The position numbers were made by a program, and so were the translations under genes. The notes beneath the pieces were generated by a model. That model had not been told where the DNA came from and searched no databases. It saw only the letters and a list, made by a program, of their open reading frames with translations. A DNA stretch of 64,000 nucleotides from Mytilisepta virgata (Eukaryota; Mollusca; Bivalvia; Mytilida; Mytilidae): assembly GCA_028015205.1 (NCBI GenBank), contig JAPWFG010000026.1, positions 2,046,001-2,110,000 of the forward strand. Reading direction: 5' to 3'. Every line of letters starts with the position of its first letter. Position 1 is the first letter of the stretch. This document shows, piece by piece, positions 12,779-23,151 of the stretch.

Positions 12779-13223
12779 TTAAATTTTACTTGGGTTACAT
12801 ATCCATCTGATCATGATGATAATTTCAAGACCGATTTTAAATTAGGCAGTACATGTTCTATTTACCATGAATACCCTGATCCTATAGAAACGGGTCGCAT
12901 ATATAATGCTGATTACCCTTCACATTGCCTATATTCTAATACGGATATATAAAGCACACGAAAAGCAAGAGTAAAACACACTAATATGCAGTGTATGAGT
13001 TTTAACACTGAAATGCTGTGAGGCAAACACTTGCTTAAATTTTACTTGGGTTACATATTCATATGAAAATGATGATAATTTCGAGACCGATTTCAAATTG
13101 GGGAGTACGTGCCCGATTTACAATGAATACCCTGATCATATAGAAACGGGTCGCACACATAATGCTGATTACGCCTCCAATTGCATAGATTGGGATACAA
13201 GTAGGCCAATCTCTTTCATTTGA
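12779..13223 (+). pseudogene. Two coding-like repeats of unknown identity (B and B')
   Basis: B and B' align without gaps over 47 codons in one frame. Shared peptides include FKLGSTC, YHEYPD / YNEYPD and IETGR, and the Cys positions are kept. About a third of the differing codons are synonymous third-position changes. B ends at a TAA near 12950 and B' at a TGA at 13221-13223. The pattern suggests a duplicated 3' exon of a Cys-containing protein. I do not recognise the family, and the adjacent A segments show no coding pattern. Confidence 0.35.
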
Positions 13224-13344
13224 TGAATATTTCGATATATATTCATGCATTTCGATAGTACTTAAGTAGTCGAATAAGAATGATTTACTATCCAATCATG
13301 GACCCTAAAAAGGCAATATCAATTTAAACAATAATAATATTAAA

Positions 13345-13420
13345 CGTTTGTCTGGGTTTGTCTGTCCAAAGGACTACGTTTTTTAATTTGCTCCCTTGGT
13401 ATATTTGTCCTCTCGATAAT
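13345..13420 (+). mobile_element. Short 3' tail of the Penelope-like family 1
   Basis: Repeats the last ~75 bp of the element ending at 12778 (GGGTTTGTCTGTCC and GGTATATTTGTCCT). No coding sequence is left. Confidence 0.6.
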
Positions 13421-13424
13421 ATAT

Positions 13425-13960
13425 AATAATAACAAAATATAAAAATATATTAAAAATATCAATAATTAATTACTAGTTATTTGTTACTGCTTACCCTCCC
13501 TTTTATCCCGTTTTATTAGATATTTAAGGTAAAACGACCAAACCAGAACTCGAAGGTATTACAGTCATATATGAAAAGAAAAACAAACTGGGTTATAGTG
13601 TTATTCGTCTTGGCACTTTCACTTGACAAAGTTTGGAATCCCATGACTAGGAATGCATGAACAGCACAACCTACTATAGCCTTTATGATTTTCAACATTA
13701 CTCCCAGTTTTTGTTCTCTCTGATGTAACACTTGTGATTAAGGACTTTGGTATACATGTACGAGTTAAATATGTTTTGTCGAAACGACTTGGAAGCACGT
13801 GTTTCCGTGGCTGTGCGTAGCTATGTAACTGGACTAACGTATTCTAGCTACATAATATAATTGTTCAAATGATAAAATAATCAATTAACAGTTTATTGAT
13901 TGATACAAATTGCATGTACATGTATTATTCATCTGTTGCACTATGCTTGAACATCTTTTA
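13425..13960. other. No firm gene; weak signal-peptide-like frame
   Basis: A minus-strand frame at 13516-13731 contains an internal ATG followed by a hydrophobic stretch (IIKAIVGCAVHAFLVMGF) that could be a signal peptide. There is no recognisable domain and no convincing downstream exon, so I leave it uncalled. Confidence 0.25.
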
Positions 13961-13961
13961 A

Positions 13962-14320
13962 TAGGATGGATGGATGAATACTGTTTAACGTCCAGTGGCA
14001 ACCAGGTGCATATCACGACGAGAACATGTTGATATGAAAATGAATATGATCCCTGCTTTGTACTAGACCGACACACTGAGCCGGATTTTCAATGTGCTAG
14101 CCCACGAGGTAACTGTCCGCAGTAAGACATATCACCCATAATGACTCTGAGCCGACCAGTCGATCTTTGCTCTTACTCCTAGATGCAGCGTGCTTGGCGG
14201 AGAAGCATCAAATACAAATTTTAATGTCTTTGGTTTGACCCAGCCGGGGATCGAACCCGCGACCTTCCGCACTCGAGGCGAGCACGCTACCACGAGACCA
14301 ACGAAGCGGTCCTTTCAATA
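13962..14320 (-). mobile_element. tRNA-derived SINE, copy 2
   Basis: Minus-strand copy of the 2323-2690 SINE. The head carries GTGGTAGCGTGCTCG and GGTTCGATCCC, the body has CCAAGCACGC and GGAGTAAGAGCAAAG, and the 3' end is GCCACTGGACGTTAAACAGT followed by a CATCC repeat. The copy is full length with scattered substitutions. Confidence 0.75.
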
Positions 14321-14324
14321 GGTG

Positions 14325-15355
14325 GACATTGATCATATAGACTGTCTGTTATGATTATACCGCTATATTACATTGAAATATTTTAACTCTTTCAGTACTT
14401 GCTTCCACACAATGATTAAGTTACAAAAATATCTTGTTATATTTTTAATGACTGGAACACCAAGGAATACAATTTTTACAGATTACACAAACATATTTAA
14501 GTCTATACAATGATCACTGTGCAAAATAACTCTTTGGCAAAAATCTGATTTTAATTTTACCTCTTAGATTAACAACATGTGACGATAACAACCAATTCCC
14601 TGAACCAATCTTACTTTACAATTATGCAAAATATATATACTGATCTCTTGATAAGAAATCAGTACACCATAATATATATACTTAAAATTTTGTTACAAAA
14701 TTGTAAAATTTGGGAAGACATCAGTTACAGCATTGTCTCTATCCATGTAAAAGTAACCCTAAACAAAACTACATGTACATCTAAATATTTGCTTAATTTA
14801 AAGTCCTATAGGATTACCTGTCAATGTGACAACTCATTATTTCCATTGATGTTGAGTAAGCCCTTCAAAAGTGGGGGGATTAAATTTTGTCAAAATATGG
14901 GTAAAATATACATGTGATACTTCTCTGCCAAAGATATAGAATTTGTCTTTGATGGAGTTACCTATTGTATTCTGAATATTTAATAATAAATTAAGAGGAA
15001 ACTAACATAAACTTTTCAGATAAAATCTACCATAATATTATAACATCAATATTTAAGTTTCCAATAAATATATAGTAAATCAATAATACAATATAATAAA
15101 TTATAAAAATGAAATATATATGTAGATATAATATTTATGAATAATGTTAGTAATACCGGTATAGTCAAAATAGATAAACTTAGTATAAATAACCCGACCA
15201 TATAGATTATTGACACTCTAGACTAAAAAATAAAGTTGGACAACTTTCGTCATGGTTGATAACTACATAACTACTAAAAGACTGAAAGGTATAAGATACC
15301 GTAACGGTATAATATTAAGATTGGCATAAAACTATATCCATCTCTAAAATCTATT
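14325..15355. other. No gene recognised
   Basis: Strongly AT-rich. A 112-codon frame at 14579-14917 has low-complexity composition and no motif, so I do not call it. Confidence 0.4.
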
Positions 15356-15359
15356 AGAT

Positions 15360-15925
15360 TCAAATATCAAAACCTGAAAATAAATTCTTTGTTATTTTCT
15401 TTGATACAAATTTTTTATTCACAAGATGTGCACATTTCGTCAATTTAGTCATACTGTTGTGCTCAAGGTCTAAAATATTGAAATCCTTAAACAATAATCC
15501 AAACTTGTGAAGAGTAAATTCAAAATGCCAAAATGACTGATTAGGTAAAGTCAAAAACCATCTAAAGACAGAGCTATGCACGAGGGAGATACTCCTAAGT
15601 TTTCGTAAAATTTAATATGTTTGAAACACTAAATTTAAAGTATCTTTCTTGGACTAGTATCGAAATAATAGCGATTGAGCAGTTGATACTCTCGGGAACA
15701 TAGAGCCCACAACAGCGATATCTACTCAGTGGTAATAATAAATTCTTTGATGTGCACATTTCGTCGATTTACGATTCATCAGTTGTGATCAAGACCTAAA
15801 ATGTTGAAAACCAACATAACAATTCAAACGTGGAAAAAATACCAAAATTGCCCAAAAATGTAAAGCCAAAACCATAAATAGACATTTTATGCACGAGATA
15901 AATATTCTAAGTTTTCATAAAAGTA
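15360..15925. repeat. Two diverged copies of a ~200-bp dispersed repeat
   Basis: 15390-15600 and 15735-15925 share ATGTGCACATTTCGTC, a CTAAAATRTTGAAA segment, TATGCACGAG and CTAAGTTTTC in the same order, with many substitutions between them. They are non-coding. Confidence 0.55.
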
Positions 15926-16420
15926 TTCAGAAAAAAGATGGAACAATTTCGGGGTAGTATTGTTCTAGTGTTATTATACAAGCCACTGTGCAGGTGATCA
16001 GGTAAACCAATTTAAAAATAAAATGATTTACAAAAGCAGGCTAAATTTTCTACTTTTGTCCTACAGTTCATGATTTTGTTAAATTTCTATACATGTATAT
16101 ATATAAATTTCAAGTTGACATTGTCACCATAAGTAGTTTCAAATTTTCACATCGAAAAAATATCCTTTTACCATATTATTATTTGTTTCCATATGACATA
16201 TAATTTTGTTAATAGAAACACCTTAACAAAATTAACAAATAATCAATGTCTTCTGATTATATAAAATATATATACTTTGCAAACCATGGTAACCATGGTA
16301 ACATTTTTCTATTTCAACACCTTTGTATTCTACATAGTTAACAAAGCAACTAATTATATAACATTGTAAATGTTCATGTCCATTTGCTTCAAACTTGTCC
16401 TACAAGAATGATTAGTCACA

Positions 16421-16518
16421 TTACTTTAGAACCTTACAGTAATCATACGTGTTGGAAGTTTTCCAAAGTCTTCTGCTTTCAAGAATGTAAAATAATTCAT
16501 CACGATTTGGGAAACTTC
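16421..16518 (-). CDS. BIR gene, exon 4 (terminal)
   Basis: The acceptor TTTTCATTTCAG precedes 16518. The first two bases complete an Arg codon with exon 3. It encodes FPNRDELFYILESRRLW and ends at TAA (16423-16421). It supplies the last helix of the UBA-like region and a short tail. Confidence 0.65.
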
Positions 16519-19500
16519 CTGAAATGAAAATAAGTTCAAGATAATCTTATTTAGTTCAACAAAACCGAAAGAGAATCTTTATAGAGTTTATATCTAGTTC
16601 CTTTTGTTTTTACCAAAAGCATGACAAACTACAAAATTTAAATTTTCCATTATGATATTTTATATTTTATGTAATTGTCTATTTAAAATCACGATATATA
16701 ACACTTTACCCAACAAAATTTGACTATATACATAAATGTATTAAGAAAACGTTTCCCCAAGCGGTTCGTTAAAGTGAACATTGGAGTTTCACGATATATA
16801 TAAGCAATAGCAATCAAACCGTAACTACGTCAGTTCCAGACGACAACCCCCCCTCTTTCCCACAAGGGTGTCTTGCTTTGTATGAATATGTGTTATTAAT
16901 TGTTTGTATTGTCCTCTTGTACACCTATATATGTCTGAGGTTATCAATGAAATCTTGAAATCTTGAAAACCAAAGGAAATAAAAAAAAAACCGTTCACAA
17001 ATACAGCTATGGAATTTTAAATCAATGTCTGCAGCCTTAATGTAAAACAAGTTATTAAATAACCACCAATTTACTCTTGCTTATCTCTCTCATGCATGAA
17101 ATTTAATAATGTTAAATTTTCACAGTATTCTTGATTTTTAATTTCCAGGAATGTGATTCAATTTAATTTGTCTTAATGTTTTCTATACATACTGTATTCA
17201 ATAAAGAATGCTTCAACAGTCTCTGTAATAATGGCACGTGGGTACGTTTTCATTGCATCAAGAATAATATCCATTTGCATCTGGCTAGGTCGTTTCAATC
17301 CTGTTATTATAATATAATGCAGATGAAAGCTAGGCTATCTAGCATGTTATGACAAATCTTACGGTTTATTCAATTTTTGCTGTTCCGGAAAACTAGAGAT
17401 TAACCTGGGGTCTGTTTATCGAAGCTCTCTAAGGTCTAGGACATGTCCTACGACCATCTTAGAACATATCCTAATCCTAAATGGGTTTATTCAACATGTC
17501 GTAACATAGGATTATCCTAAGAATTGTCATAAATTTAGGAAACCAACTTAGGTGACTTAAGATGGTCTTAGGATGGTCCTAACTTTAGGAAATATTTAGG
17601 ATGTTACCCAAGCCCTCTTCTTGGGACACTATTTATCGTTACATTCATTAGTGTCGGTAGTTCTGCATCTGTAACATTTGGATTCCTTCTCTTGCTCATA
17701 TTCATACGTGTAACCATTTGATTTTTACGGAGGAGGGGGCATGGAAGGAATTTGACAAAAAAGGCAGGATGCAAAATTTGGTGAAAAAAAGGCAGGACCA
17801 ATAAACCTCAGAAAAAAGGCAGTGTGAGATCTGCCTTTGAACTCTTTAAAGTATGAAAAGGTGTATGACACTTCGAATTCAACTCATTGAAAGACATAAT
17901 AATTTTTACCGTGTATATTATATATTATAATATTTAGTTGATATATTATTGAATTCTTTTAAAAAACGTTTTTTTAATAATTTTTTTTCGTTTATTTTCA
18001 TAAAGTTTAAATGTACAATTACTATTTAATTATTATCTATTATCTATATAATTATAAAAATCATAATTATAGTTATTCATCTTATCAAAATTATTTTCAT
18101 TGGTTAAATTCAATGCATTTTTCTATATTTTCTATGTTTTTCTTTTACGTCCTGAAAATAGTTAGGACATCCTAACTAAGACAGCCCTAAGATAGCTTCG
18201 ATGTGCACGCTGAGACATGTCCCAAGTGGGTCCTAACTTGATCCTAAATCTGTCCTAAGATTGATCTTAGGAACGATCTTAGGCCAGATTCGATAAACAG
18301 GCCCCAGGTCAGTTTCTTTCCTTTTCATAGGAGGATTTATAAGACACTGACTCTTATCATTTTTAAAATTATGACATGCTGAATACTGTTCATCGCCACA
18401 GTGTAAAAAAAGCAACTCTCCTTACGAATATCAAAATAATATACAACCTGAGATGGTGTTGCAATTTTTTTCCCTGTTACATTGAGCGGAATTTAGCATT
18501 TTATTCTGTAAAATAATTTGAGGTAAATGTACATATAACTGGGATTAAAACCCGAGATAGCCAACTAATAAACTAATGTTTAAATTTGCCCGACAATTTT
18601 GTAGTTAAATACCAAAATGAAAATCAAAGAACGCGTCAACATATACATGTATATTAGATAACTGTAATATTTTTAAAACATGTATAGATTAGGCAAATAC
18701 CCTTTCGGAAAAATACCCATATAAGACAGTAAGAAAAACTAACAGAACAAAAAAAAAATAAATAAATAAAATTAAAAAAAAACAACCGATGTTGCACGTA
18801 TATGAGAAGTAAGTGTCTGACCCATTTTATTTTCAAATTTATGCCTAAATAACATTTTAATGTTTTAATACATAAGTTACATTTTTTCTTACTATTTACT
18901 ATTTACTCAAAACTTCAAACTATTTACTTTCCTATCTAATTTATTCAGAATTTCTTCTTTTTCCTTACAATTATAATAATTAATTAAATGTTATAATCAC
19001 CTACATACATAATCACTGTTTTGACAAAGGTACCACTATAAAAACACTTCCCAATTGTCCAACATTTAAAGTTCCCAAAAGTCTTCCTCATATGTTGTCT
19101 ATACATGTATATACTTATATTTCTTTTTCAATGACTAAATACAAATGCTCACTGTTATCAGTCTTGAAAATAATATAAATCAACGAAGATGCAGCAAGGA
19201 GATGCTGAATTCTCTTCATCGCCACAGTGTGAAACGATGGTAAGAAAAGAGAGAAAAAAAAAACACATAAAAATTCTATCGAGACATAATTATTACTAAC
19301 TTTAAAAACAATGTAGGGTAATATGATATAACAACTTTTGTTGTATCAATGAAAAAAATAAGAGTACACACAGCGACATTTTCTTTCGATTTTTATGATT
19401 TATCTTGCATTATAAAATTTTTGATTTTATCAGAAATATATTCTCATATGCAGCACAGGTTACTGATTTACATGACGAGGTTATTTGGAGTTGTCATTAG

Positions 19501-22276
19501 TATCTTTATTTTTCTATATTTCTCCAAAACAAAATGATACAGTGAGTATACAAAAAATAAAATAATACCTGGGAAAATCCGTATCGCATGTCTATGTCTA
19601 TCATATATTTATTTAGATATCTTATAAACTTTATAAGTTTATCTCATATAATTCTCCTTTAATAAGATATCTTTATTTACATATATAAAAATTTTCCTTA
19701 TAACATATCTCATAAAATATATATATAAGATATCTTTTATAATTTATAACATATATCTTATAAATTATATAATCTATAAGATATCTTATAAAGTCTATGA
19801 TATCTTATATATTTTATAAGATATCTTATTCAAGGTGAATCACATGAGATATCTAATAAATTTTATAAGATATCTCATAAAATTTATAAGATATCTTTTA
19901 TAAACTTTTTATATAAGATATCTCATAACGTTTATAATATATCTTATTCAAGGTGAATCACATGAGATATCTAATAAATTTTATAAGATATCTCATAACA
20001 TTTATAAGAAATCTCATAAAATTTATAAGATATCTCATAAAATTTATAAGATATCTCATAAAATGTATCAGATATCTCATAAAATTTAAAAGATATCTTT
20101 TATAAACTTTTTATATAAGATATCTCATAACGTTTATAAGATATCCCATAAATTTTATAAGATATCTTGTTTACTTTTCTTTATGATAAATCTTATAAAC
20201 TTTATAAAATATCTTGTAAAGTTTATAATATCAATATCAGCCCAAAGGGTCTTGGTCGGAGGAATGATATACGAGGGTACAGAAATACGAATTTTCCATG
20301 TAGTATACACTTTATCGTATATTTCAACATAAGAATACACATACTGCACACATAGTAGGTCATATGGATAATACATACGTATTAATATTGTCTGGGAACT
20401 CTAAATGGCGGGTATGATAAGGGTAGCCATGTGATAAAAGGTGTTCGATAAAGGGAAAAAATACCGATGAAACAACGATTAATTCTGGATATGGTGATCA
20501 TATTTTTATCGTGTAAATTATGAAATAATTTTCTAAATCATAACTTTATAATTTATTACTCACCTTTATAATAATTCTTTATTAAATCTGTGTCCTGTAA
20601 AATTGAAAAAAAAGAATGAAGATTTGTAGATTGTACCAAATAAGGAAAGGAGGCATACTAAACGTTTTTAAAACAAACGGGTGTCCTGCAGGAAGCAGAC
20701 TGCTTACTCTTCCGGAGCACCTGAGTCTACCCCCGGTTTTTTGGTGGGGTCCATGTTGTTCATATGTTTTTAGTTTTTAATTGTAATGCATGTGTCGTCT
20801 TGGTCATATGTATATGGTGAAGTTCAATCATTCAATATTTAGAATTACCCTTACGATACCTACACGAAGAACGTCATGAATAAAGTCATATCCTTTTTGT
20901 TGTATCACATGGGGGCACACAGGGAACCATCTAGCATGCTCTTTCCATGGGTCGTAATTCAGTAATTCTTTACTGAGAGCCATATCACAGAAGAAACACT
21001 CTCGTCTTCCATTTTCTAAAAAATAAACAAATAAATACGTAAACAAAAACAATTTAAAAAGATAAACCTAGAGGAAAATTGCCTCTTCGGCTTTTTACTT
21101 TGTTAGTCGAAGAGGTTATCAACAGTGTTCACTGTCGTTATTAGCGACGCCATTCGCTTAATTGAAAATGAAAATAAATTTCACTAAGCATATAAATGTT
21201 AATATAAAAACCATAATACACACAATATACACTAAAAGTAGTTAAATTCGTTTTAAACCTAACAATACGTTCCTGAGAATTAAGCGACCAAAAAATTTCC
21301 AATGGCCGTAATGTGAAAAAATGTATGGCGGCACCGTTCAAAAGGAAGGTACAAATCAGTAAGCACTTTACAAATCATCATGGGCAAATGTTTGGCGGCA
21401 TCGATAAACAGGAAATATATTTTCCATAGGTTCAACATTAGTACTCATTTTACAACTTCTGATGGTCCAGCTGCACACCAACTTTGGTTTAGTAGTGGCA
21501 AATAGTTGCTGAGAATTTTGCAATCAAACATTTTGTGACTGAAGGACGGACCAATGGACGGAGAGAGGTGAACCATTATAACCCCCCCCCCCTTTCTCCT
21601 TCTCCTTCTGAACAGGGTATAAATGTTATTTAAATAAATCACCTGCTATGAAAAATCCAGCTTCTGCTTGAGCATTAATATTACCATCTCTGACATCATG
21701 CATCTTAAAGCTGTTCCTCCTTTTGTCAACTGACACATATTCGGGATGCAACGGCATGTTTCCATTTCTTTCTAACCTTTCCCTCAAGGTAAGAACTAAC
21801 ATATCCCTTGTCAATCTCTTGTGTCTATAAACATCAGTGGATTCGGTAGCCATTGGGATACTGCATGCATTATTTTTACAACATTGGCAAATGCAAGTAG
21901 AAGGGGCCGCCATAATGGATACAAAAGATGTATAGATGTCCAAATCCTTTTTCCAGTCGTTGGATTGTATACAAGGAGGCATATATCCTATAGATGAGGA
22001 AATTCGAATTCTGTCTGGATTATTTGTCACTAAGCCTAGATACTCTCCGATTTGACAGCTTCGATCGTGTTCATTCGACAAAGACACGACGTCGGTTTCA
22101 TTCATATTGGCTGTTGCTTTACAAACGTCACATTTGACCACAGCGCCCCTCCCAGTATAGCTGAAACCTTTGCCCACCAACACAGTTGCGTATTGGGGGC
22201 CTTTCCAGTTACAAAAAGAGGCCAGATTTACAAGTTTTCTAGAGTTATAGTCTCTTTTCCCACGTAAATAAGACAT
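16421..22276 (-). CDS. IAP-like protein with two BIR domains and a UBA-like end, no RING
   Basis: Four exons join in frame: 22276-21643, 21015-20860, 17300-17193 and 16518-16421 (phases 1/1/1, 996 nt, 331 residues). BIR1 (about 13-78) is degenerate: ligands C49, C52, H70 and C74 are present, but His-Cys spacing is x3 where about x6 is usual. A Cys cluster lies at 128-138. BIR2 (about 178-246) is split by intron 1 inside the motif GFFIAENGRRECFFC and has canonical ligands C218, C221, H238 and C245 with DPWKEHARWFPVC. Residues about 273-318 look UBA-like, after an LKRP linker typical of IAPs. TAA at 16423-16421 ends the protein without a RING. BIR proteins bind caspases or signalling partners. 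Without a RING this one could not be a ubiquitin ligase by itself. The start is the first ATG of the open frame. Intron 2 holds a TIR transposon and an AT satellite, and intron 3 a LINE tail. The exon 2 donor (GTATCG) is weak and was chosen by phase. Confidence 0.75.
16850..16975 (+). mobile_element. LINE 3' tail in intron 3 of the BIR gene
   Basis: Ends with TGAAATCTTGAAATCTTGAA, the same 8-bp ATCTTGAA repeat that ends the LINE at 5168. No coding sequence remains. It is antisense to the host gene. Confidence 0.5.
17193..17300 (-). CDS. BIR gene, exon 3
   Basis: 108 nt, with acceptor ATAACAG before 17300 and donor GTATGT after 17193. It reads LKRPSQMQMDIILDAMKTYP and continues through AIITETVEAFF. 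The pattern of hydrophobic residues fits the first helices of a UBA-like domain. Phase 1 at both ends is consistent with exons 2 and 4. Confidence 0.6.
17404..18307. mobile_element. DNA transposon with ~30-bp terminal inverted repeats
   Basis: The left end CCTGGGGTCTGTTTATCGAA (17404-17423) pairs with the right end TTCGATAAACAGGCCCCAGG (18288-18307), and similarity continues into CTAAG-type subterminal repeats on both sides. On the minus strand about 17730-17640 encodes KRRNPNVTDAELPTLMN, resembling the start of the Myb/SANT-like DNA-binding protein of Harbinger transposons. No transposase remains. I could not see a clear target duplication. The Harbinger assignment is inference. It sits in intron 2 of the BIR gene. 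Confidence 0.65.
18376..19240 (-). repeat. Two copies of a ~30-bp exon-like motif
   Basis: On the minus strand, about 18407-18376 and 19237-19206 both read CACTGTGGCGATGAA followed by an ATTCAGCAT block, about 28 of 31 bases alike. Both can encode HCGDE. They lie in intron 2 of the BIR gene and are not shared outside it in this window. They may be relics of duplicated exons. I see no paired splice sites. Confidence 0.3.
19605..20240. repeat. AT-rich satellite with GATATC core
   Basis: About 630 bp of tandem ~21-bp units (consensus close to ATAAGATATCTCATAAAATT) with higher-order repeats: a longer block near 19830-19930 recurs near 19955-20135. Nearly every unit carries the palindrome AGATATCT, so each strand reads similarly. 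It lies in intron 2 of the BIR gene. The overlapping open frames are repeat artefacts. Confidence 0.85.
20690..20800 (+). mobile_element. Penelope-like family 2 tail fragment in intron 2 of the BIR gene
   Basis: Matches the end of the fragment at 37680-38130: TCCTGCAGGAAGCAGA, CTTCCGGAGCACCTGAGTCT and CCCCCGGTTTTTTGGTGGGG. It is about 60 bp downstream of exon 2 of the BIR gene. Confidence 0.65.
20860..21015 (-). CDS. BIR gene, exon 2 (second half of BIR2)
   Basis: The acceptor TATTTTTTAG precedes 21015 and phase 1 is preserved. It encodes the zinc-binding core CFFC...DPWKEHARWFPVCPHV, whose Cys2-His-Cys spacing (x2, x16, x6) is canonical for BIR. The donor is placed after 20860 because that phase joins exon 3 and restores an LKRP linker; GTAAGG at 20852 is the alternative. 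Confidence 0.8.
21643..22276 (-). CDS. BIR gene, exon 1
   Basis: 634 nt from ATG (22276-22274) to a GCAG/GTGATT donor. It encodes the degenerate BIR1, a Cys-rich linker and the first half of BIR2 (HPEYVSVDKRRNSF...AEAGFFIA). An in-frame stop lies upstream. The minus-strand frame at 22558-22352 could be 5' UTR but is not joined in frame. Confidence 0.8.
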
Positions 22277-22559
22277 TTTCGGTTATTATGTATTGTTTAT
22301 AACAAAACTAAAAATAACAGAAAATGAAAATTGTGTTGATGTTAGCTTTCGCTAATCCCGGATTTGGTCGTCAATGACACCCTTGTCGTTGCATGCATGG
22401 AATGAGGTTTTGAAAAACAAATATCGATGTTTTCCGGTGGCGTTGACTTTTTTATGTTGTTCTTTAAACATTAAAATAATCTTGGAGGACTTGGATAACC
22501 AATAACTGTGCTTTTGTGGAGTAATAACACCCATGGTATCAATCTTTCGAATAGTCATT

Positions 22560-23150
22560 TAGATAAAGGAACTTCATCAAGATATAAATTACCTACAAAA
22601 ACAAATTAAAATAAGGTGAAAATCTTAATATTCTATTGCAATTGCTGCATAAAAAAATCATAAAACCTTAAGTGTGTATCAGAAATTCGTTTTCGAATTT
22701 ACAGACGTTTCCCACTGTTTGGTCCCTTTCATATTTATTTGTCAATATTCAGGCTCAGAATAATGACCGATCGGGTTCAAGACTAAGGAGGCAACCATCT
22801 GATTTTCATGGCGGGGGGTCGGGTTAGGATGAATTGTTAGATTCAGACTATTTTGTTTGCCAAAATTTAGGTCCTGTATTTTATTTTGGACCGCTGACAC
22901 GGTCTACATTTTTATTTTCATTTAAAGCAAAATGTTCCCTGATTGCACAGGTCCAGCGGTTTTTTTCAAATTCCATCCTAGCTGCCATGCCCTCCCCCTA
23001 AAAATCATTTGGTTTCTCCCTAAACCATTCAGCAACCTAAAATAAGAAGTAAAGTTCAGTGGCTGTCCACTTTCTCTGTATTCATTGCTTGTTTGTTCAT
23101 CATGTAATTACCATAATATAATGTTTTCATGAGACTATATATATATATAT
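22560..23150. other. No gene recognised
   Basis: Mixed AT-rich sequence upstream of the BIR gene that may contain its promoter or 5' UTR exons. I see no clear core promoter element. It ends in a TA dinucleotide run next to the Tc1 element. Confidence 0.35.
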
Positions 23151-23151
23151 A

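Larger units (their letters stand above)
11548..13223 (+). repeat. Tandem A-B pair split by a Penelope-like insertion
   Basis: Segment A (11548-11640) recurs at 12946-13030: both start with ATAAAGCACACGAAAA and end with CTGTGAGGC. Segment B (12779-12945) recurs at 13033-13223, with shared landmarks TAAATTTTACTTGGGTTAC and ATAGAAACGGGTCGCA. The order is A, RT element, B, A', B'. Without the RT element, the locus reads as two tandem copies of a ~260-bp unit. The RT therefore inserted between A and B of the first copy, as the A'-B' junction shows. Confidence 0.7.

Noticed and set aside
13516..13731. Secreted small protein
   Set aside because: It has a signal-peptide-like stretch but no splice partner, homology or conserved downstream domain.
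20155..20376. Genes on both strands near 20.2 kb
   Set aside because: They are generated by the end of the self-complementary AT satellite.
22352..22558. Upstream coding exon of the BIR gene
   Set aside because: The frame ends in a stop before exon 1, and I could not find a donor that joins it in frame. It may be 5' UTR.
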